From positions 1-39,612 of the forward strand of contig NZ_FOXA01000022.1 of the NCBI RefSeq assembly GCF_900115595.1: a stretch of 39,612 bases of DNA, given 5' to 3'. Below the pieces are notes generated by a model, which saw only the letters and a list, made by a program, of their open reading frames with translations, ran no database searches and was not told the DNA's origin. How positions within the stretch are numbered: the first letter of the stretch is position 1; every line of letters begins with the position of its first letter. Shown here piece by piece: positions 34,579 to 39,612 of the stretch. Source of the DNA: Tranquillimonas alkanivorans. GTDB taxonomy: Bacteria > Pseudomonadota > Alphaproteobacteria > Rhodobacterales > Rhodobacteraceae. A program made the position numbers and the translations under genes.

Positions 34579-35309
34579 TGCACGAACAACTCGACATCAG
34601 CGGTCTCGTGAAGCGCTTCGGCGGCCTGACCGCGCTCAACAGCGTCGACATGACGGTCGGCAGCGGCGAGCTTCTGGGCCTGATCGGGCCGAACGGTTCC
34701 GGAAAGACGACGCTGCTGAACATCGTCAGCGGCTATTACAAGGCGGACGGCGGCAGCATCAACTTCGAGCGCCGGCCGGTTTTGGGTCATGCTCCGCACC
34801 AATTGGCGCGGCAAGGCATCGGCCGCTCTTTCCAGGTCACGAAGATCTTCCGCCGCCTGACGGTCCTGCAGAACATGCTCGTCGCCGGCCTGTCCGACGG
34901 CGCGCAGTCTCAATCCGAGGCGACGGACAGGGCGATGGGTCTCTTGCGGGACCTGAAGCTCGAAAGGCTGGCGCACGAGCGGGCGTCGAGCCTGTCCGGC
35001 GGACAGGGCAAGCTGCTGGAATTCGCGCGGATCATGATGCTGTCGCCAAAGATCGTCCTGCTGGACGAGCCCTTCGGCGGCGTGCACCCCGAACTCAAGC
35101 GCTTCATGCACGACCACATCAGGAAATGGAACGACAGCGGGGTGACGATCATCCTGATCAGCCATGACATGGGGTCGATCTTCGACCTGTGCCAGCGCGT
35201 CGTCACGCTCAGCTACGGCGACATCATCTGCGACGGCACGCCTGAAGAAACCCGCAACGACCCCGCCGTCCTCGACGCCTACCTCGGAGATCACCATGGC
35301 GCAGCTTGA
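34575..35309 (+). CDS. livG: Branched-chain-type ABC transporter ATPase (LivG)
   Basis: 244 residues. Walker A GPNGSGKTT at 38-46, 'GIGRSFQVTKIFRRLTVLQNMLV' (Q-loop region), signature 'LSGGQGKLLEFARIMMLSPKIVLLDEPFGGVHPEL' with Walker B, H-loop 'ISHDMGSIFDLCQRVVTLSYGDIICDGTPEE'. The usual LSGGQ tail is GQGKLLE, as in other LivG proteins. The start overlaps the livM stop and its last 14 bases overlap livF. Confidence 0.94.
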   Translation: MMHEQLDISGLVKRFGGLTALNSVDMTVGSGELLGLIGPNGSGKTTLLNIVSGYYKADGGSINFERRPVLGHAPHQLARQGIGRSFQVTKIFRRLTVLQNMLVAGLSDGAQSQSEATDRAMGLLRDLKLERLAHERASSLSGGQGKLLEFARIMMLSPKIVLLDEPFGGVHPELKRFMHDHIRKWNDSGVTIILISHDMGSIFDLCQRVVTLSYGDIICDGTPEETRNDPAVLDAYLGDHHGAA

Positions 35310-36015
35310 AGTCCGCAACCTGCACGCAGGCTACAGCCGCGACATAGACATCCTGCGCGGGCTCGACGTCACCGCGCGCGAGAGCATGCTGACGACGATC
35401 ATCGGGGCGAACGGCGTGGGCAAGTCGACGCTGCTCAAGACGATCATCGGGCAACTCCGCCCGCACACCGGCACCATCCGCTTTGGCGAGCGCGACATGC
35501 GCGACGTCAACACCCGCGACCTGGTCAACCTCGGGATCGCCTACGTGCCCCAGAAGCACGCAATCTTCCCCGAGATGACGGTGCAGGAAAACGTCGAGAT
35601 GGCAACGTGGGCCTTCCGGCACGAGAAACCGCGCGCCCGCTCGGCGGTCGAGCGGGTCTTCGAGCGCGCACCTTACCTGCGCGAGTTTCGAAGCAAGCGG
35701 GCGGGCCTGATGTCGGGCGGACAGCAACGCCTCATGCAGCTCGAACTGGCGCTGATGAGCGACCCGGAACTCCTTCTCATCGACGAGCCCACGGTGGGGC
35801 TGGACCCGAAGCGGGCGGGACAGATTTACGACCACCTGAGGCGCCTCGTGACGGAAGAGCGGCGCACGATCCTGATGGTGGACCAGAACGTGATCGCGGG
35901 CACCGACGTGGCCGACTACATCTACGTGCTCGAACTCGGGGCCAACAAGCTTGAAGGGACCAAGAAGAAGTTCGACGAGGAATACCGCGACGCCATCTCT
36001 GAATGGCTGTTCTGA
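35296..36015 (+). CDS. livF: Branched-chain-type ABC transporter ATPase (LivF)
   Basis: 239 residues from the ATG at 35296, inside the end of livG. Walker A GANGVGKST at 37-45, 'LVNLGIAYVPQKHAIFPEMTVQENVEMATWAF' (LivF Q-loop pattern), signature 'MSGGQQRLMQLELALMSDPELLLIDEPTVGLDPK', and 'MVDQNVIAGTDVADYIYVLELG'. The N of 'DQN' replaces the usual histidine switch region seen as 'EQN' in LivF proteins. Last gene of the plus-strand operon, followed by a terminator. Confidence 0.94.
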   Translation: MAQLEVRNLHAGYSRDIDILRGLDVTARESMLTTIIGANGVGKSTLLKTIIGQLRPHTGTIRFGERDMRDVNTRDLVNLGIAYVPQKHAIFPEMTVQENVEMATWAFRHEKPRARSAVERVFERAPYLREFRSKRAGLMSGGQQRLMQLELALMSDPELLLIDEPTVGLDPKRAGQIYDHLRRLVTEERRTILMVDQNVIAGTDVADYIYVLELGANKLEGTKKKFDEEYRDAISEWLF

Positions 36016-36044
36016 CGCGCACGCGCTGAGCAGAGTTGCAAGAG

Positions 36045-36069
36045 GCCGCGGCATTTGCCGCGGCTTTTT
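36045..36069 (+). terminator. Intrinsic terminator of livHMGF
   Basis: GCCGCGGC (36045-36052), loop ATTT, GCCGCGGC (36057-36064), then TTTTT. It lies 29 bases past the livF stop. Confidence 0.85.
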
Positions 36070-36089
36070 CCGTTCCGGCTCCCAACTTG

Positions 36090-36118
36090 AAAAAAGGGCC
36101 GCGGCTTGGCCGCGGCCC
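36090..36118 (-). terminator. Intrinsic terminator of the binding-protein gene
   Basis: On the minus strand GGGCCGCGGC, loop CAA, GCCGCGGCCC, then TTTTTT (36095-36090). It lies 24 bases past the stop of the convergent binding-protein gene. Its stem shares the CCGCGG core with the livF terminator. Confidence 0.85.
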
Positions 36119-36142
36119 CTCTGATTGCGCCGTCTTACGTGA

Positions 36143-37360
36143 TCAGGGCTTGAGCACGATCTCGTCGGTCGTCGCCTGAGACTTCGGCCACAGGATCTCG
36201 GCCTCCGACGGAGTCTGGTTCGCCTCGGAATACTGGATCACGAAGATCGGAACCTCGGGCCACTGCTGGAACGCCCAGGCGGGCTCCTTCGTCTGCGGGA
36301 AGAAGATCGTCCCCCGCGTGCCGTCCCAGCTGAGGTTGCGCAGGGCCTCTTCCACCGCGTCGCTGTCGGTCGTGCCGGCGGCCTCGATGGCCTCGGCCAG
36401 GACCATGACACCGTCGTAGCCTTCCATCGCGACGGCATTGGCCGGACGGTCGAACTTCTGCTGGTACGCCTCGCCGAAGCTGCGCGACAGCGGGGTGTCC
36501 GGCTTGCCCGGCAGGCCGGCGGGGTTGCCGATGACGTACTTGCCGGCATCGCCCATCACGTCCCAGAACTCGGGTTCGAGCACGTCCGCGCCGGCGGCGA
36601 AGATCGCGGTCTCGGGGCTGGGCGCGAGGCCCAGGTCATACGCCTGGCGCAGCATCAGCAGCAGGTTCGAGCCGGTGAAGCCGGCGACGATCAGGTCGGG
36701 TTGCGGGTCGGCGCGCTTGAGCTGAAGAAGCTGCGGCGTGAAGTCGGAGACCGTCCGCTCGGCCGTGAACGACGTGACGGTGGCACCGGTATCCTTCAGG
36801 TTCTCCGTGAACACGTCGATGATGCCGAAGCCCCAGTCCGAGTTCTCCGAGATGATCGCGATGTTCTCGAAGCCGGCTTCCTTCACCCAGTCCGCCGCGA
36901 CCGAGTAGACCAGCGAGTTCGCGACCGTGATCCGGAAGACCTCGGGGATTTGCGCGGCGGTCACCGAGTCGGACCAGCACTCGCCGGCCACGAAGACGGT
37001 GTTGGTTTCCTGCGCGACCGGGCCCACGGCCGAGCACACGGCGCTGTGCGCCGAGCCGGTGACGCCAACGACGTTCTCGGCCGTGGCCAGACGCTCGAAC
37101 GCCGCCACGCCCTTTTCGGGGACGCCCGAGGTGTCCTCGACGATCAGTTCGACAGGCTGGCCAAGAATGCCGCCGTTTGCGTTGAGCTCCTCGACGGCGA
37201 CGATCATGCCGTCACGCAGCGACTCCCCGGTCTGCACGCCGCCCGGGGGCGACAGAGGCGCGATGCCACCGATTTTGATGGCATCTTGTGCGGAAACCGC
37301 GCCCGCGGTGGCCGCGAGCGAGACCGAAAGGGTCGCCGCAAGCTTTGCTGTTCGATTCAT
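36143..37360 (-). CDS. Liv-type ABC transporter substrate-binding protein
   Basis: 405 residues. Signal peptide to about residue 24 (VSA/QDA). Leu/Ile/Val-binding-protein family: 'IKIGGIAPLSPPGGVQTGESLRDGMIVAVEELNANGGILGQPVELIVEDTSGVPEKGVAAFERLATAENVVGVTGSAHSAVC' and 'AGFTGSNLLLMLRQAYDLGL', 'AMEGYDGVMVLAEAIEAAG'. The ligand is probably an amide or amino-acid-like compound given the amidase. It is transcribed toward livF, so it has its own promoter and can be expressed at a different level from the permease operon. Three Cys residues ('AVCSAV', 'GECWSD') near the pocket may form a disulfide. Confidence 0.93.
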   Translation of the reverse strand: MNRTAKLAATLSVSLAATAGAVSAQDAIKIGGIAPLSPPGGVQTGESLRDGMIVAVEELNANGGILGQPVELIVEDTSGVPEKGVAAFERLATAENVVGVTGSAHSAVCSAVGPVAQETNTVFVAGECWSDSVTAAQIPEVFRITVANSLVYSVAADWVKEAGFENIAIISENSDWGFGIIDVFTENLKDTGATVTSFTAERTVSDFTPQLLQLKRADPQPDLIVAGFTGSNLLLMLRQAYDLGLAPSPETAIFAAGADVLEPEFWDVMGDAGKYVIGNPAGLPGKPDTPLSRSFGEAYQQKFDRPANAVAMEGYDGVMVLAEAIEAAGTTDSDAVEEALRNLSWDGTRGTIFFPQTKEPAWAFQQWPEVPIFVIQYSEANQTPSEAEILWPKSQATTDEIVLKP

Positions 37361-37516
37361 CCTGAACTCCCTGTTGAGTTGGAAGGTCCGCCTTTACCGG
37401 CGGTCACCCGCTCCGAGTCTGAGCCACGCGGGACCCTCCGGCAATCTCCGCGGCAGGCTCGACAGGACGCCACTCGTCTCTTATGCAGCGACAGTTGACG
37501 ACAAGTGGGCCTTTAG

Positions 37517-38377
37517 ATGCGAAAAGCCTTTCCAAAGAATCTGCGCCTGTTGTGCAGCTATCACGAGTCCATCTCGGACGTGGCACGCCGGCTTGGCATG
37601 AATCGGCAGCAGATCATGAAATATCTCTCTGGCACCGCGTACCCGTCGGCCCGATCAATGCGCCGACTGTGCGACTTCTTCGGGGTCGAGGAGCACGAGA
37701 TCGTCATGCCGGATGACCAGTTCCGCGACATCGTGCGACTGAAGCCGGCCCTGCCCGTCTCCGCCGACCTGACGCCGCCGGTGCTGTCAGCGCTGCTGAA
37801 GGCCGCCGCCGGGCAGACGCCGCAGCTGCGGGTTTACACCGGCTACTACTACGAATTCCGCTATTCGTTCACATCGCCTCACCTGGTGCTGAAATCACTC
37901 CTGCACATCCACGAGAGCGACGGCCTCGTGATGTACAAGTCGATCGAACGCCTGCGGGATCACGAAACCGACAGCGCCCCGGCCGGCGTGGACGTCTTCA
38001 AATACGCCGGCGTCCTGATGATGATCGGCAACAGGATCCACATGCTAGACCAGGAGGCCGTGATGGGGCAGGAACTGTCGCATATGGTGCTTTTCCCACC
38101 CTACCGCAGCCGGATCTCGGCCCTTCGGGGCATGAAGATGGGCGTCACAGCGACGGCGGCGCACGAGCCGATCGCGGGGCGTGTCGTTCTGGAGAAGATC
38201 GGCCGAACGGTGGCGCTGAGACGCGCCATGCGCCACTGCGGCCTCTACGCGCCCGCCAGCGACGGCGTGCCCGGCAGCGTGCTGGAGTACCTCGGCCGGC
38301 CCGGCAACGGAGAACCCGTCACGTTCAATGCTGAAGCAGATCCGCCGGCAGATCCATCGACCACTGCACAACGCTGA
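37517..38377 (+). CDS. XRE-family helix-turn-helix regulator with sensory C terminus
   Basis: 286 residues. An XRE/Cro HTH at about 17-62: 'SISDVARRLGMNRQQIMKYLSGTAYPSARSMRRLCDFFGVEEHEIV', with recognition helix 'NRQQIMKYLSG'. The rest (about 95-265) shows no metabolite-binding family I recognise for certain; 'TGYYYEFRYSFTSPHLVLKSLLHIHESDGLVMYKSIERLRDH' resembles the sensor part seen in regulators beside transporters. Divergent from the binding-protein gene with 156 bases between starts, so it probably controls it and perhaps the liv and amidase genes. The ribosome site is weak. Confidence 0.85.
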   Translation: MRKAFPKNLRLLCSYHESISDVARRLGMNRQQIMKYLSGTAYPSARSMRRLCDFFGVEEHEIVMPDDQFRDIVRLKPALPVSADLTPPVLSALLKAAAGQTPQLRVYTGYYYEFRYSFTSPHLVLKSLLHIHESDGLVMYKSIERLRDHETDSAPAGVDVFKYAGVLMMIGNRIHMLDQEAVMGQELSHMVLFPPYRSRISALRGMKMGVTATAAHEPIAGRVVLEKIGRTVALRRAMRHCGLYAPASDGVPGSVLEYLGRPGNGEPVTFNAEADPPADPSTTAQR

Positions 38378-38587
38378 CCCAGGACCGTATCCGCAAGACC
38401 GGCGCGCACCGCAACTCGCCCTGCTCAGCGACCTATTCCAGGCTTCGAACCCACCGTCGCTGTCGCACCTCACCCGCAGGGCAAGACCCTAAACCGGCGT
38501 GCTCGTCTATCTTGCCTTGCCGGCGCCTCCGCAGCCACCAGATTAAGCGTGGGCGCTTACTACGGCGGGACCTTCTCAGGGATAAAG

Positions 38588-38635
38588 TGGTGCCCGGGGG
38601 CGGAATCGAACCACCGACACGAGGATTTTCAATCC
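38588..38635 (-). tRNA. 3' part of tRNA-Phe(GAA): attachment-site-like remnant
   Basis: Read on the minus strand it gives anticodon loop TTGAAAA (anticodon GAA), the T-arm GGTGGTTCGATTCCGCC, the acceptor strand CCCGGGC and A, then CCA. No D-arm or 5' acceptor strand is found upstream, where GCCCGGG...GGTAGAGC would be expected; the match stops just 5' of the anticodon stem. It is therefore a truncated tRNA-Phe, as left by tyrosine-recombinase elements that integrate at the 3' end of a tRNA gene. Not functional on its own. Confidence 0.75.
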
Positions 38636-38752
38636 GTCCACAGTAGCGACTTCGCATTTGCGTTGCAGCTACGCTGTAGCGCATGCCGCCAAAGCTTTTC
38701 GTCGATGCATGCGCCGCCCCCTTGCGAAGCGGCGCATGCGAGATTTGTCGCG

Positions 38753-39290
38753 TCAGAAGCGATGCTCGATCTTCAGTTGGAAGCCGGATCGGGTTGTGTC
38801 GCCCACCTGCTCAATCATCACTCGAGCATCAATCTGGCTGAGGCTGTCGTTTGAACGCCGCGCCACTCCGACCTCTGCTCCAGCGCCGCAGCTGCTTTGG
38901 GTGCCCGTGGCTTCGACGCGCTCACAAAGGAACTGCGGTGCAAAAGTGAGCAGCGAAAGCGTGTTCACTACCGAAAGATCGTCCAACGGAACCCGAAACT
39001 CGGGCCGCAGAGAGAAGTTCGTAACCCTCACACTATCGGCGTTGAGCACGAGCGTATCATCCACGAGCCCGTAGGCGCGGCCCGTGAAGTCAACGTCGCC
39101 GATTTCAGTGTGACCGTAGGTGAATGCAACTTCAGGCCAGATCTCGTAGCCGTCGCGCTCGATCACTCCGGAAACGGCGCCACCAACCGTCACGGAAGGC
39201 GTCTTGTAGTCACTGCTGATGTAGAATGTGCCGTTATTCAGGTCGAGATGGTTTTCGCCGACGCCAAGAGAGACGAAGCCATCGAGATAT
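38753..39290 (-). pseudogene. Autotransporter-type beta-barrel C terminus, 5' truncated by an IS
   Basis: About 178 C-terminal residues of an outer-membrane barrel: alternating beta strands 'YLDGFVSLGVGENHLDLNNGTFYISSDYKTPSVTVGGAVSGVIERDGYEIWPEVAFTYGHTEIGDVDF', then '...SGFQLKIEHRF', ending in Phe as outer-membrane proteins do for insertion. Two Cys ('FLCERVEATGTQSSCGAG') could form a disulfide. No start or passenger domain is present: the frame runs upstream directly into the end of an IS256-family transposase around 39290-39315, so the gene was cut by that insertion. Confidence 0.75.
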
Positions 39291-39314
39291 GCGCAGAAGT
39301 TGGTGACGCCGTGA

Positions 39315-39612
39315 TCAGGCGGCGGTTGGAAATTGGCGGACGCCGTCGCGGAACTCAACCCCGCTGATGACCTCCGGCAAGCGGTTCTGACCGTCGAGTT
39401 TGCGCCATTTCTGCTGCGCTGACATCATCAGCTTGAACGCCATGGCGAGGCCGGTCTTGCGGCTGAGGCAGCCCTTGGTGCGCTTTGTTCGGTGTCTGAC
39501 GGTGGCGAACGTGCTCTCGATCGGGTTCGACGTCCGGATGTGTTTCCAGTGTTCGGCCGGGTAGTCGTAGAAGCTCAGCAGCGCGTCGCGGTCCTTGACC
39601 AGCTTGGCGACC
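39315..39612 (-). mobile_element. IS256-family (Mutator-type) transposase, C-terminal part
   Basis: The minus strand from the window end reads 'VAKLVKDRDALLSFYDYPAEHWKHIRTSNPIESTFATVRHRTKRTKGCLSRKTGLAMAFKLMMSAQQKWRKL...VISGVEF' and ends at a TGA at 39315-39317. 'HWKHIRTSNPIESTFATVRHRT' with its Glu (third residue of the DDE triad) is diagnostic of the IS256 family. The N-terminal part is beyond the window. The IS end falls a few tens of bases after the stop, next to the autotransporter fragment. Confidence 0.9.

Noticed and set aside
34575-36015. LivG/LivF as the missing ATPase of the amino-acid importer at 3852
   Set aside because: They belong to the Liv class, are 30 kb away and sit in a complete operon with livH and livM; the HisMQ-type permease uses a different ATPase class.
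38549-38854. Plus-strand open frame with 'WCPGAESNHRHEDFQSV'
   Set aside because: This peptide is the well-known spurious antisense translation of a tRNA 3' half; the DNA is the tRNA-Phe remnant.

Overview
The window is GC-rich DNA with compact operons, many 1-4 base start/stop overlaps and strong GGAGG-type ribosome sites. Gene content (a smoEFGK-smoS-mtlK polyol operon, a TRAP transporter, aerobic-type fused IorA/IorB, a branched-chain-type ABC importer with an amidase) points to an alphaproteobacterium, most likely Rhodobacterales. This is inferred from gene content only; no rRNA or other phylogenetic marker is present.

Layout. 1-3685: the 3' end of a LysR regulator, then two exported proteins, one with a von Willebrand A domain and 88-residue tandem repeats, one with an SH3-like domain. 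3852-19561: a dense, mostly uncharacterised catabolic region. It holds an amino-acid-type ABC binding protein and one permease, two class I/II aminotransferases, a kynureninase-like PLP enzyme, a VOC-bicupin fusion protein, an SDR, a lactonase-like metallo-beta-lactamase, a winged-helix regulator beside a RutA-like flavin monooxygenase and a nitroreductase, IorA/IorB (2-oxoacid to acyl-CoA), a MarR regulator and a cyclase-family hydrolase of the isatin hydrolase / kynurenine formamidase type. 19802-22609: a TRAP transporter. 22858-30550: a complete polyol uptake and oxidation operon with its LacI regulator and two probable LacI operators. 30563-31180: a gene-free stretch with a decayed IS3-family transposase. 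31181-38377: amidase, divergent livHMGF, binding protein and an XRE-type regulator. 38588-39612: the 3' half of a tRNA-Phe, a truncated autotransporter barrel and the end of an IS256-family transposase, which looks like the edge of an integrated or rearranged segment.

How the genes may work together. A short motif, ATGCANNTGCAA, occurs close upstream of iorA, the cyclase gene, the TRAP binding-protein gene and the cupin/SDR divergent pair. This suggests that the catabolic region and the TRAP transporter form one regulon, possibly under the MarR protein at 18103-18594. The enzymes fit breakdown of an amino-acid-like or aromatic/indolic nitrogen compound: uptake, transamination, oxidative acyl-CoA formation, ring or amide opening, and hydrolysis. 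The substrate cannot be read from the sequence. The liv block with its amidase suggests import and hydrolysis of an amide, and the smo block imports and oxidises sorbitol/mannitol-type polyols.
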